Assembly (NCBI RefSeq): GCF_000770795.1 | Contig: NZ_JRKJ01000016.1 | Coordinates: forward strand, 117,812 to 181,811 | Direction of reading: 5' to 3' | Length of the DNA stretch: 64,000 nucleotides | Origin: Lysobacter dokdonensis DS-58 | GTDB taxonomy: Bacteria; Pseudomonadota; Gammaproteobacteria; Xanthomonadales; Xanthomonadaceae | In this document: positions 27,048-35,541 of the stretch, one piece after another | Numbering within the stretch: position 1 is the stretch's first letter | How the letters are laid out: the number at the start of each line of letters is the position of its first letter | Program-made: the position numbers and the translations under genes | The notes under the pieces: model-generated | The model's database searches: none | Told to the model about the DNA's origin: nothing | The model's input: the letters and a program-made list of their open reading frames with translations, nothing else

Positions 27048-28136
27048 ATGCGCATCGCGTACGTGTGCAAGCGCCGCTACATGAGCAAGGACGTGGTCCT
27101 GGACCGCTACGCGCGCGTGTACGAAATCCCCGCCAAGCTCGCCGCGCACGGCCACCAGGTCGAAGCGTGGTGCCTGAGTTACCGCAAGGAAGCGCAGGAA
27201 GGCACGTGGACGCATGAAGCCGCGCCGGGCTCGCTCGTCTGGCATTCCGAGATGATGTCGCCCGCATATCCGTGGCGGTTGCTGCGCGCGTTGCGCGCGT
27301 TCAAGCCGGACATCATCTTCGCGGGCACCGACATCCCGCATGTCGCGCTCGGCGCGTGGTTGAAGCGCAAGCTGCGCGTGCCGCTCATCGTCGACCTGTA
27401 CGACAACTTCGAAGGATTCGGGCAGGCGAAGATCCCCGGCTTCGTGTCGCTGCTGCGCCGCTCGACGCGACAGGCCGATCTCGTGCTGACGACGAGCGAG
27501 CCGCTGCGCGAGTTGATCGTCGAGGAGTACCGCGTGAAGGGCGAGGTCATCGCGATGCCGAGCACCATCGACCGCGCCGTGTTCCATCCGCGCGATCGCG
27601 CCGCATGTCGCGAAGCGTTGGGCTTGCCGCAGGACGCGTTGCTCGTCGGCACGGCGGGCGGGCTCAATCGCGAGAAGGGCATCGAGGCCTTGTACGCCGC
27701 GTGGGCGATCCTCGAGCAACGCATGCCGAACGTGCACCTGGTGCTCGCCGGTCCGCACGGATTTCCGCCGCCGACGGGCCCGCGCGTGCATTCGCTCGGT
27801 CCGTTGCCGCACGAGCGCGTCGCGCAGGTATTCGGTGCGCTCGACGTCGGCGCGATCTGCATCCTCGACACCGAGTTCGGGCGCTACTGCTTCCCGCAGA
27901 AGGCGTACGAGATGCTGGCGTGCGACCTGCCGGTCGTCGTGGGGGATGTCGGCGCGATGCACCATCTTTTTGCGCAGACGCCCGAGTTCCTTTATCGCGC
28001 GGGCGATGCGGCGGACTTGGCCGACAAGCTGGAAGCGCAGTTGCGCAATGCGCAGCGGGCGAACGTACCGATCAAGGATTGGGACCAGGTGATCGCCGAA
28101 ATCGAACCGGCGATGCGCCGCCTCGTCAGCGGCTGA
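27048..28136 (+). CDS. Glycosyltransferase family 4
   Basis: A 362-residue GT-B enzyme six bases after glf. The first strand (MRIAYVCKRRYMSKD) and the DLYDNFEGFGQ segment fit family 4. In place of the standard EX7E it has YCFPQKAYEMLACDLPVV, a variant seen in some polysaccharide GT4 enzymes. It closes the forward block. Its last 11 bases overlap the end of the convergent methyltransferase, so no space remains for a terminator. Confidence 0.85.
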   Translation: MRIAYVCKRRYMSKDVVLDRYARVYEIPAKLAAHGHQVEAWCLSYRKEAQEGTWTHEAAPGSLVWHSEMMSPAYPWRLLRALRAFKPDIIFAGTDIPHVALGAWLKRKLRVPLIVDLYDNFEGFGQAKIPGFVSLLRRSTRQADLVLTTSEPLRELIVEEYRVKGEVIAMPSTIDRAVFHPRDRAACREALGLPQDALLVGTAGGLNREKGIEALYAAWAILEQRMPNVHLVLAGPHGFPPPTGPRVHSLGPLPHERVAQVFGALDVGAICILDTEFGRYCFPQKAYEMLACDLPVVVGDVGAMHHLFAQTPEFLYRAGDAADLADKLEAQLRNAQRANVPIKDWDQVIAEIEPAMRRLVSG

Positions 28137-28851
28137 AGCGGTAGATCAGCGTCGGGATCAGCGGCGAGAGCGCGCGCCACACGCCATCGGGCACGGCGGC
28201 GACGCACTTGCGCACGATCCCGCGCGTGCCCTCGATCGCGAGCATCGCGCGCAGGGCTTCGACGCCGACGTTGCGCGCCTGCAATCCTGCTTCGGCGAAC
28301 AGGCCTTCGATGCCTGGCTGCGTGAGCAGTTCGCAGTCGTACGCCTCGCCCTTCTTCATCGCGCGCACGTAGGGGCTGCGCCACGCGTGCGGCAGCCAAC
28401 TGAGGAAGGGAAGCTTGAAGTGCGGTTCCATCACGCCCCAGCGGTTCGGGACGGCGAGGTAGCCGCGGCCATCCGGTGCGAGCACGCGGCGGCATTCGTG
28501 CAGATGGTGCAACTGGTCTGCGTGTTCGCCGACATGTTCGATGACGTGGTTGGTGATCACCACGTCGAAGGCGTCATCGCCGAACGGCAACGCCGTGCCT
28601 TCGACGCGCTGCCACGTGTAACCGTCCTTCACCATGCGCAGGTCGACGACGTCGACCGACGTGACGTCGCATCGGATCGTCGGATGCGTGCCGAGGAAGT
28701 GCGCGATGCCGCCGCTGCCGGTCCCGACTTCGAGCACGCGCCAGGGCGTGTCGCGCGGCGAGAGCGCCAACAGGCGCAGGATCTTTTCCGCCTTCGGGCG
28801 GCGCGAAGCCAGGTCCGGCGCGATGTGGGGCTGGCGCACGGTGGTCGTCAT
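28126..28851 (-). CDS. Class I SAM methyltransferase
   Basis: A 241-residue methyltransferase with motif I LEVGTGSGGIAHFLG, motif II VTSVDVVDLR and a post-I region VVITNHVIEHVGEHAD of the Methyltransf_11 type. The C-terminal part has a WLPHAW segment and a basic tail ending IPTLIYRFSR. Its ATG overlaps the stop of the GT4 gene before it (ATGA), so it is coupled to that gene in the reverse block. Glycan or quinone-like substrates are both compatible with the fold; context favours glycan. Confidence 0.78.
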   Translation of the reverse strand: MTTTVRQPHIAPDLASRRPKAEKILRLLALSPRDTPWRVLEVGTGSGGIAHFLGTHPTIRCDVTSVDVVDLRMVKDGYTWQRVEGTALPFGDDAFDVVITNHVIEHVGEHADQLHHLHECRRVLAPDGRGYLAVPNRWGVMEPHFKLPFLSWLPHAWRSPYVRAMKKGEAYDCELLTQPGIEGLFAEAGLQARNVGVEALRAMLAIEGTRGIVRKCVAAVPDGVWRALSPLIPTLIYRFSR

Positions 28852-30071
28852 GCGCGGCGGCCTTCGATGCAATGTGCGATGAGGTGGCCGTAGGCCCGCG
28901 CGATGTGTTCCCAGTCCACGCGCGACGCGGCGATGGCGCGGATCGATTCGGCGCGGCGCGCGAGCGTCGCAGGATCGTCGAGCGCGGCGATGACGGCATT
29001 CGCAAGCGCCGCCGGATCGCGCGGGTCCACGCACACTTCGGATTTCATCTCGCTGAGCAGATCGTCGACGCCGGCGACATCGCCGACGACGACGGGGCAC
29101 CCGCAGCCGATGGCTTCCATCAGCACGACCGGCAGGCCTTCCTGGTCGCCGGCGTCGTCGCGCACGAACGGCGCGACCAACAACGTCGACGCGCGATACA
29201 ACGCGGGCAGGCGGTCCTGCGGCATCGCGCCGAGGAAGCGCACGTGCTGCGACACGCCCAGGCGCTCGGCCTGCGCGCGCAGCGCCGCCTCTTCGGGGCC
29301 GAAGCCTGCGATGTCGAGGCGCACGTTGGGGCGCGCGCGCACGATGGCGGGCATCGCGTCGAGCAGGAAGTTGAAGCCTTTCTTCGGCACGAGGCGGCCG
29401 ACGGCGAGCAGCACGTCGGATTCGCGCGTGACGGACGGGTCCGGTACGAAGCGTTCGCGCAGGTCGACGCCCATCGGCAGGATGTCCAGGCGCGGCGGCG
29501 ACAGGCCGATGCGGCGCGCTTCGGCGGCCATCGCGGAACTGACGACGGTCATCGCGGCGCTGGACTGCGCGACGTCGCGCTTCATCGACGTCAGGACGTT
29601 GCCGCGCAGGCCGAACAGATCGCCGCCATGCGAGGTCACCAGATACGGCACCTCGCGCGTGGCCGCGCGCGCGACCCAGCCTTGCGGAATCAGCCAGTGC
29701 GCGTGGATCGCATCGATGCGCCGCGTGCGCAGCAGCTTCTTCACCGCGAGCCACTGCATGCCGACGAACGTGGGCAGCAGCAGGTACTTCCACTTCGAGC
29801 GCCGCAGGTTGGCCGCGATGCCGCCGCCGTAGACGAGCGTTTCGAGCCTGGCCGGCGCGTAGCGATAGCGGATGACTTCGACGCCGTCGATGTCGCCCGA
29901 CAACGCGCCCTGCGCATGCGGGACCAGCGCGATCACGTGGAAGCGCGCGACCAGCCGCTTGCACAGCTGGTGCACGAACCCGGGTTCGACATCGCCTTCC
30001 CAGCGGGGGTACGTCGAGGCGAGGACCAGAACGGTGGGCTTGCCCGAAGCGTGCCTGCGCGAGTCAGTCAT
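28848..30071 (-). CDS. Glycosyltransferase family 4
   Basis: A 407-residue GT-B enzyme with an N-terminal strand VLVLASTYPRWEGD, the HAHWLIPQG and LVTSHGGDLF segments common in exopolysaccharide GT4 proteins, and the EX7E motif EGLPVVLMEA. The nucleotide-sugar domain carries VGRLVPKKGFN. It overlaps the preceding DPM1-like gene by eight bases and the next methyltransferase by four, giving a tightly coupled three-gene reverse unit. Donor and acceptor are unknown. Confidence 0.9.
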   Translation of the reverse strand: MTDSRRHASGKPTVLVLASTYPRWEGDVEPGFVHQLCKRLVARFHVIALVPHAQGALSGDIDGVEVIRYRYAPARLETLVYGGGIAANLRRSKWKYLLLPTFVGMQWLAVKKLLRTRRIDAIHAHWLIPQGWVARAATREVPYLVTSHGGDLFGLRGNVLTSMKRDVAQSSAAMTVVSSAMAAEARRIGLSPPRLDILPMGVDLRERFVPDPSVTRESDVLLAVGRLVPKKGFNFLLDAMPAIVRARPNVRLDIAGFGPEEAALRAQAERLGVSQHVRFLGAMPQDRLPALYRASTLLVAPFVRDDAGDQEGLPVVLMEAIGCGCPVVVGDVAGVDDLLSEMKSEVCVDPRDPAALANAVIAALDDPATLARRAESIRAIAASRVDWEHIARAYGHLIAHCIEGRRA

Positions 30072-30915
30072 CGCGGCGATAGGTCAGCGCCGTGATCTGC
30101 TCCGACACCAGGCCGATCAGGAAGACCACCACCGCCGCGGAAATCAGCAGCGCGCTCATGTTGGTGAAGCGGCCGTACTTGGCGAAGCTCCACGCGTAAT
30201 ACAGCACGCCCAGCACGCCGAACCCCAGCGCCGTGGGTGCGAAGAGCTTGAGCGGCGAATACAGGGTGGCAATGCGGAAGATGATGATGAGGAAGCGCGC
30301 GCCGTCGCGCAGCGGGCGGATGTGCGAACGGCCGATGCGGCGCGCCACGTCGATCGGCACGTACGCCACCGGGTAGGCGCTGCGGAAGAACGCCATCGTG
30401 CTGGTGGTGGGGTAGCTGAAGCCGTTGGGCAGCAGGTGCAGGAATTCGCGGAAGCGCTCGGCGCGCACGGCGCGGAAGCCCGAGGTGAGGTCGGCGATGC
30501 GGTGGCCCGTCATCCAGCTGGCCAGCCGGTTGTACAGGGCGTTGGCCGCGCCACGGCCCACGTTGGCCTGGCCGCCGGCGTTGCGGGCGCCCACGGCCAT
30601 GTCGTAGCCCGCCTCCAGCCGTTCGAGCAGCCGGTGGATGTCGTCGGCGCTGTGCTGGCCGTCGGCGTCCATGAAGACCAGGACCTCGCCGGAGGCCGCG
30701 CGGGCGCCGCGCTTGATGGCCGCGCCGTTGCCCATCGAGTAGGGGGACGACAGCACGCGCACCCCATGCTCGGTGGCCACGGCCGCCGTGTCGTCCGTGG
30801 ACCCGTCGTCCACGACGATGACTTCGGCTTCCGGATAGGCCGCCCGCAGGCCGGGCAGGGTCTGCCGCAGCCCGTTGGCTTCGTTCTTTGCCGGAAGGAT
30901 GATGGAAATTCGCAT
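30064..30915 (-). CDS. DPM1/GtrB-like polyprenyl-phosphate glycosyltransferase
   Basis: A 283-residue GT2 enzyme: a GT-A domain (ISIILPAKNEANGL, VVDDGSTDDT, DXD in VFMDADGQH) followed by two C-terminal membrane helices (about 220-275). This layout fits enzymes that put a sugar onto undecaprenyl or dolichyl phosphate. Such lipid-phosphate sugars are the normal donors for GT-C glycosyltransferases, so it could feed the TMTC-like proteins and the GT-C protein of this locus. It is first in the reverse block and diverges from pilB, with a palindrome just upstream. Confidence 0.85.
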   Translation of the reverse strand: MRISIILPAKNEANGLRQTLPGLRAAYPEAEVIVVDDGSTDDTAAVATEHGVRVLSSPYSMGNGAAIKRGARAASGEVLVFMDADGQHSADDIHRLLERLEAGYDMAVGARNAGGQANVGRGAANALYNRLASWMTGHRIADLTSGFRAVRAERFREFLHLLPNGFSYPTTSTMAFFRSAYPVAYVPIDVARRIGRSHIRPLRDGARFLIIIFRIATLYSPLKLFAPTALGFGVLGVLYYAWSFAKYGRFTNMSALLISAAVVVFLIGLVSEQITALTYRRDD

Positions 30916-30922
30916 GGCCGCT

Positions 30923-30949
30923 CCGCTGACCTGTACAGGTTAACAGCGG
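30923..30949. promoter_or_regulatory. Imperfect palindrome in the divergent GT/pilB region
   Basis: ACCTGTACAGGT (30929-30940) is a perfect 12-bp palindrome, and it is flanked by CCGCTG on the left and CAGCGG on the right, giving a 27-base two-layer inverted repeat. It lies 14 bases upstream of the DPM1-like start and about 85 bases upstream of pilB. It could be an operator for a dimeric regulator of either gene; no known regulator can be assigned. Confidence 0.35.
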
Positions 30950-30980
30950 CACCAAGGGCCGGAATAGCGACGGCCATCCG

Positions 30981-31008
30981 TTGTGTGATTCGGGGTTTGC
31001 GGTATCTT
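30981..31008 (+). promoter_or_regulatory. Possible sigma-70 promoter of pilB
   Basis: TTGTGT (30981-30986) and TATCTT (31003-31008) are separated by 16 bases and lie about 25 bases upstream of pilB. Each differs from consensus at two positions (TTGACA, TATAAT), so this is a moderate candidate. Confidence 0.35.
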
Positions 31009-31032
31009 CGACATCAGTACTGGGGGAAAGAC

Positions 31033-32757
31033 ATGGCTACCGTTGCGACCGCCAACCTGGTGGGGATCACCGGCATTGCCCGGCGACTCGTCATGGACGG
31101 TGCGCTGGACGAGGCCCGTGCCCGCGAGGCGATGGACCAGGCCACCCGCGAGCGCAAGCCGCTGGCGCTGTTCATGGCCGAAAAGAAGCTGGTCACCTCC
31201 GCCCAGTTGGCCGCGGCCAACTCGGCCGAGTTCGGCATGCCCATCTTCGACGTCAGCTCGCTGGATCCCAACCAGTCGGCCATCAAGCTGGTCAGCGAGG
31301 AGCTGGTGCGCAAGCACGGCGCGCTCCCGCTGTTCAAGCGCGGCAGCCGCCTGTTCGTGGGCCTGTCGGATCCCACCAACAGCCACGCGCTGGACGAGAT
31401 CAAGTTCCACACCAACCTGGCGGTCGAGCCGATCCTCGTCGACGACGACAAGATCCGCCGCACCATCGACCAGTGGCTCGAAAACGCCGACGCGCTCGCC
31501 GACGAAATGAACGACGGCGAGGGCCTCGAGAACCTCGAGACCACCGGCGGCGACGATGACTTCAACAGCGACTCGGGCGTCGAAGCCAAGGGCGACGACA
31601 CGCCGGTCGTGAAGTTCATCAACAAGGTCCTGGTGGACGCCATCCGTCGCGGCGCGTCGGACATCCACTTCGAGCCTTACGAAACCGAATACCGCGTGCG
31701 CCTGCGCATCGACGGCCTGCTCAAGCAGGTCGCCAAGGTCCCGGTGAAGCTGCACTCGCGCATCGCCGCCCGCCTGAAGGTCATGTCGCAGCTGGACATC
31801 GCCGAAAAGCGCGTCCCGCAGGACGGCCGCATCAAGCTCAACCTCTCCAAGTCCAAGCAGATCGACTTCCGCGTCAGCACCCTGCCCTCGCTGTTCGGCG
31901 AGAAGGTCGTGCTGCGTATCCTCGACGGCGGCGCCGCCAAGCTCGGCATCGACAAGCTGGGTTACGAGGAAGACCAGAAGAAGCTCTTCCTGGACGCGGT
32001 GCAGAAGCCCTACGGCATGGTGCTCGTCACCGGCCCCACCGGCTCGGGCAAGACGGTGTCGCTGTACACCGCGCTCAACATCCTCAACGACGAGACGCGC
32101 AACATCTCCACCGTCGAGGACCCGGTCGAAATCCGCGTGCCCGGCATCAACCAGGTGCAGATGAACGTCAAGCGCGGCATGACCTTCGCCGCCGCGCTGC
32201 GCTCGTTCCTCCGACAGGACCCGGACGTGATCATGGTCGGCGAAATCCGCGACCTGGAAACCGCCGAAATCGGCATCAAGGCCGCGCAGACGGGCCACAT
32301 GGTGCTCTCCACGCTCCACACCAACGACGCGCCGCAGACCATCGCGCGCCTGATGAACATGGGCGTGGCGCCGTACAACATCACCTCGTCGGTCACGCTG
32401 GTCATCGCGCAGCGCCTCGCGCGCCGCCTGCACGACTGCAAGCGCGAGGTGCATTACCCGGACCACGCGCTGCTCGCCGAAGGCTTCAGCGCCGACGAGA
32501 TCCACGCCGGCTTCAAGGTGTACGAGGCCGTCGGCTGCCCGGATTGCACGGAAGGCTACAAGGGCCGTACCGGCATCTACCAGGTCATGCCGATGACCGA
32601 GGAGATCCAGGACATCATCCTGTCCGGCGGCAACGTGATGCAGATCGGCGAGGCGGCGCAGCGTTCCAACGTGCGCGACCTTCGCCAGTCGGCCTTGATG
32701 AAAGTGCGCAACGGCGTGACCAGCCTCGCGGAAATCAACCGCGTGACGAAAGACTAA
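31033..32757 (+). CDS. pilB: PilB type IV pilus extension ATPase
   Basis: PilB is the cytoplasmic hexameric ATPase that powers pilus assembly. The 574 residues start with a GspE/MshEN N-terminal domain (about 15-145), then an acidic linker (DGEGLENLE), and then the secretion ATPase core. The core has Walker A GPTGSGKT at 334-341, the Asp box (ISTVEDPVEIRVPG), Walker B (DPDVIMVGEIRD) and the His box (GHMVLSTLHTNDAP). A CPDC pair and nearby Cys in the C-terminal part form the usual zinc site. A GGGGGAAAG ribosome site precedes ATG 31033. It heads the pilB-pilC-pilD-coaE run. Confidence 0.97.
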   Translation: MATVATANLVGITGIARRLVMDGALDEARAREAMDQATRERKPLALFMAEKKLVTSAQLAAANSAEFGMPIFDVSSLDPNQSAIKLVSEELVRKHGALPLFKRGSRLFVGLSDPTNSHALDEIKFHTNLAVEPILVDDDKIRRTIDQWLENADALADEMNDGEGLENLETTGGDDDFNSDSGVEAKGDDTPVVKFINKVLVDAIRRGASDIHFEPYETEYRVRLRIDGLLKQVAKVPVKLHSRIAARLKVMSQLDIAEKRVPQDGRIKLNLSKSKQIDFRVSTLPSLFGEKVVLRILDGGAAKLGIDKLGYEEDQKKLFLDAVQKPYGMVLVTGPTGSGKTVSLYTALNILNDETRNISTVEDPVEIRVPGINQVQMNVKRGMTFAAALRSFLRQDPDVIMVGEIRDLETAEIGIKAAQTGHMVLSTLHTNDAPQTIARLMNMGVAPYNITSSVTLVIAQRLARRLHDCKREVHYPDHALLAEGFSADEIHAGFKVYEAVGCPDCTEGYKGRTGIYQVMPMTEEIQDIILSGGNVMQIGEAAQRSNVRDLRQSALMKVRNGVTSLAEINRVTKD

Positions 32758-32783
32758 TCAGATAGGGATCGGGGGTACGCCGA

Positions 32784-34049
32784 ATGGCCGTGACCAAGAA
32801 CGCAGCACGCTCCGCCGCCAAGCAACCGGTCGCTCGTCGCCCGGACGCCATGCCCACCTTCGTGTGGGAAGGCAACGACAAGCGCGGCGTGAAGATGAAG
32901 GGCGAGATGGCGGCGCGCAACGCCAACCTGGTGCGCGCCGAACTGCGCAAGCAGGGGCTCACCCCCACCGTCGTCAAGCCGAAGACCAAGCCGTTGTTCG
33001 GCGGCAGCGGTTCGCGCGTCACGCCGAAGGACATCGCCGTCTTCAGCCGCCAGATCGCGACCATGCTCAAGTCGGGCGTGCCCATCGTGACCTCGATGGA
33101 AATCATCGGCGGCGGCCAGAAGAACCCGCGGATGCGCGACCTGGTCAACACCATCCGCTCGGACATCGAGAGCGGTTCGTCGCTGTCGGAGTCGCTGTCC
33201 AAGCACCCGGTGCAGTTCGACGAGCTCTACCGCAACCTGGTGAAAGCCGGTGAATCGGCGGGCGTGCTGGACACCGTGCTCGACACGGTGGCCACGTACA
33301 AGGAAAACATCGAAGCGCTGAAGGGCAAGATCAAGAAGGCGATGTTCTACCCGGCGATGGTCGTCGCGGTGGCGTTGCTGGTCAGCGCGATCCTGCTGGT
33401 CTTCGTGGTGCCGCAGTTCAAGGACGTCTTCGCCAACTTCGGCGCGGAGCTGCCGGCCTTCACGATGCTGGTGATCAACCTCTCCGAGTTCATGGTCAAG
33501 TGGTGGTGGGCCATCGCGATCGTGATCGCAGGCGGTGGCATCGCCTTCGTCATGATCAAGAAACGCTCGGTCGCCTTCTCGCACTTCCTCGACCGGCTGA
33601 TCCTCAAGCTGCCGGTCGTCGGCAAGATCATGCACGAGGCGGCGCTGGCGCGGTTCGCGCGCACCCTCGCGGTGACCTTCGCCGCCGGCGTGCCGCTGGT
33701 CGAAGCCCTGGACACCGTCGCCGGCGCCACGGGCAACACGGTGTACGAGAAGGCGGTCAACCGCATCCGCGACGACGTGGCCGTGGGTTACCAGGTCAAC
33801 GTCGCGATGAAGCAGACCAACCTCTTCCCGCACATGGTGGTGCAGATGACCGCGATCGGCGAAGAAGCCGGCGCGCTCGACACCATGCTGTACAAGGTGG
33901 CCGAGTTCTACGAGATGGAGGTCAACAACGCGGTCGACGCGCTGGCCTCGCTGCTCGAACCGATCATCGTCGTCATGCTCGGTGTCATCGTCGGCTCCAT
34001 GGTCGTCGCCATGTACCTGCCGATCTTCAAGCTCGCCTCGGTCGTCTGA
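32784..34049 (+). CDS. pilC: PilC inner-membrane platform protein
   Basis: PilC is the inner-membrane protein at the base of the pilus that works with PilB. The 421 residues hold two GspF domains (about 85-210 and 290-410) separated by membrane helices (near 190-215, 235-260 and the C-terminal 390-415). The basic, low-complexity start (MAVTKNAARSAAKQ) is common in this family; an internal ATG near residue 23 (MPTFVWEGND) is an alternative start that many homologues use. It lies 26 bases after pilB and five bases before pilD. Confidence 0.96.
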   Translation: MAVTKNAARSAAKQPVARRPDAMPTFVWEGNDKRGVKMKGEMAARNANLVRAELRKQGLTPTVVKPKTKPLFGGSGSRVTPKDIAVFSRQIATMLKSGVPIVTSMEIIGGGQKNPRMRDLVNTIRSDIESGSSLSESLSKHPVQFDELYRNLVKAGESAGVLDTVLDTVATYKENIEALKGKIKKAMFYPAMVVAVALLVSAILLVFVVPQFKDVFANFGAELPAFTMLVINLSEFMVKWWWAIAIVIAGGGIAFVMIKKRSVAFSHFLDRLILKLPVVGKIMHEAALARFARTLAVTFAAGVPLVEALDTVAGATGNTVYEKAVNRIRDDVAVGYQVNVAMKQTNLFPHMVVQMTAIGEEAGALDTMLYKVAEFYEMEVNNAVDALASLLEPIIVVMLGVIVGSMVVAMYLPIFKLASVV

Positions 34050-34054
34050 CCTGA

Positions 34055-34918
34055 ATGGCGTTCCTTGACCAGAACCCCGGCCTCGGCTTTCCCGCCGCGG
34101 CCGCGTTCGGGCTCGCGCTCGGCAGCTTCCTAAACGTCGTCATCCTGCGCCTCCCGCGCCGGCTGGAATGGCAATGGCGGCGCGATAGTCGCGAGATCCT
34201 CGGCGAGCCGGAGGAGTACGATCCGCCGCCGCCGGGCATCGTCGTCGAGCCCTCGCACTGCCCGCATTGCAAGCACAAGCTCAGCTGGTACGAGAACATC
34301 CCGCTCGTCAGCTGGCTGATCCAGGGCGGCAAGTGCCGCCATTGCCGCGCGCCCATCTCCGCCCAGTACCCCATCGTCGAAGCCCTGACGATGCTGCTGG
34401 TGCTCGCGTGCGTGTGGCAGTACGGCTTCGGCTGGCGCGGGTTCGGGGCGGTGTTGTTCACCTGCTTCCTCGTCGCGCTCGCGGGCATCGACCTGCGCAC
34501 GCGCCTGTTGCCCGACCAACTCACCTTGCCGCTGCTGTGGCTCGGGTTGATCGCCAGCGTCGAGAACCTCTTCATCGGGCAGAAGGCCGCGCTGCTGGGC
34601 GTCATGGCCGGCTACTTCTCGCTCTGGTCGGTGTACTGGGTGTTCAAGCAGCTCACCGGCAAGGAAGGCATGGGGCACGGCGACTTCAAGTTGCTCGCGG
34701 CCATCGGCGCCTGGGTGGGGCTCAAGGGCATCCTGCCGACCATCCTGCTGTCCTCGATCGTCGGCGCGATCATCGGTTCGGCGTGGCTGGCCGCGAAAGG
34801 CCGCGACCGCGCGACCCCGATTCCCTTCGGCCCATATCTCGCCATCGCCGGCTGGATCGCGTTCTTCTGGAGCGACAAGCTGGTCGATGCCTACCTGTCG
34901 TTGTTCGGCCTGAAGTAA
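34055..34918 (+). CDS. pilD: PilD prepilin peptidase / N-methyltransferase
   Basis: PilD cuts the leader from PilA and other prepilins and methylates the new N-terminal residue. The 287 residues have the zinc-binding cysteine tetrad C69, C72, C94 and C97 (CPHC...CRHC) of the methylase domain, and the two catalytic aspartates of this membrane aspartic protease family, D146 (AGIDLRTRLLPD) and D210 in GHGD (MGHGDFKLL). About seven helices span the membrane. It lies five bases upstream of coaE, so the two are co-transcribed, an arrangement common in gammaproteobacteria. Confidence 0.97.
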   Translation: MAFLDQNPGLGFPAAAAFGLALGSFLNVVILRLPRRLEWQWRRDSREILGEPEEYDPPPPGIVVEPSHCPHCKHKLSWYENIPLVSWLIQGGKCRHCRAPISAQYPIVEALTMLLVLACVWQYGFGWRGFGAVLFTCFLVALAGIDLRTRLLPDQLTLPLLWLGLIASVENLFIGQKAALLGVMAGYFSLWSVYWVFKQLTGKEGMGHGDFKLLAAIGAWVGLKGILPTILLSSIVGAIIGSAWLAAKGRDRATPIPFGPYLAIAGWIAFFWSDKLVDAYLSLFGLK

Positions 34919-34923
34919 GCGCG

Positions 34924-35541
34924 ATGCGTGCGATCGGCCTTACCGGCGGGGTCGCTTCGGGCAAGAGCGCGGTGGCTGCGCGGTTCGCGGCGCTCGGGAT
35001 CGCGGTCATCGATGCGGATCTCGCTGCACGCGAGGCGGTCGCACCCGGGCAGCCTGCGTTGGCGGAGATCGCCGACACGTTCGGCGCCGATGTCCTGCAG
35101 GCCGATGGGCAACTCGATCGCGCGGCGTTGCGCCGCCATGTCTTCGGCGACGACGATGCGCGCCGGCGGCTCGAGGCGATCCTGCATCCCCGCATCCGCG
35201 TGATGCTCCATGACGACGCCCTCCGCGCGCCCGGTCCCTACTGCATCGTCGCGATTCCCCTGCTCACCGAAGGCGGCGGCCGCATGGTGTATCCGTGGCT
35301 CGAGCGCATCCTGGTGGTCGACGTGCATCGCGACGTGCAGGTCGCGCGCGTGATGCGTCGCGATGGCATCGATTCGGTGCTGGCCGAACGGATGCTCGCC
35401 GCGCAGGCGAGCCGCCAGGCGCGGTTGGCGATCGCGGACGATGTGATCGTCAACGATGGCGCAGAATCGGATCTCGATGCACTGGTTGCGGCGCTGGATC
35501 GGCGGTATCGGAACGGGGCACCGCCCGCTTCAACCCCATAG
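34924..35541 (+). CDS. coaE: Dephospho-CoA kinase
   Basis: CoaE carries out the last step of coenzyme A synthesis, phosphorylating the 3'-hydroxyl of dephospho-CoA. The 205 residues show the P-loop LTGGVASGKSAV at 6-17, the DADLAARE substrate motif and the lid-region RRLEAILHPRIR. Length is standard. It is the last gene of the pil run. Its final 12 bases overlap the end of the convergent Nudix/ThiE-like gene, leaving no room for a terminator between them. Confidence 0.96.
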   Translation: MRAIGLTGGVASGKSAVAARFAALGIAVIDADLAAREAVAPGQPALAEIADTFGADVLQADGQLDRAALRRHVFGDDDARRRLEAILHPRIRVMLHDDALRAPGPYCIVAIPLLTEGGGRMVYPWLERILVVDVHRDVQVARVMRRDGIDSVLAERMLAAQASRQARLAIADDVIVNDGAESDLDALVAALDRRYRNGAPPASTP

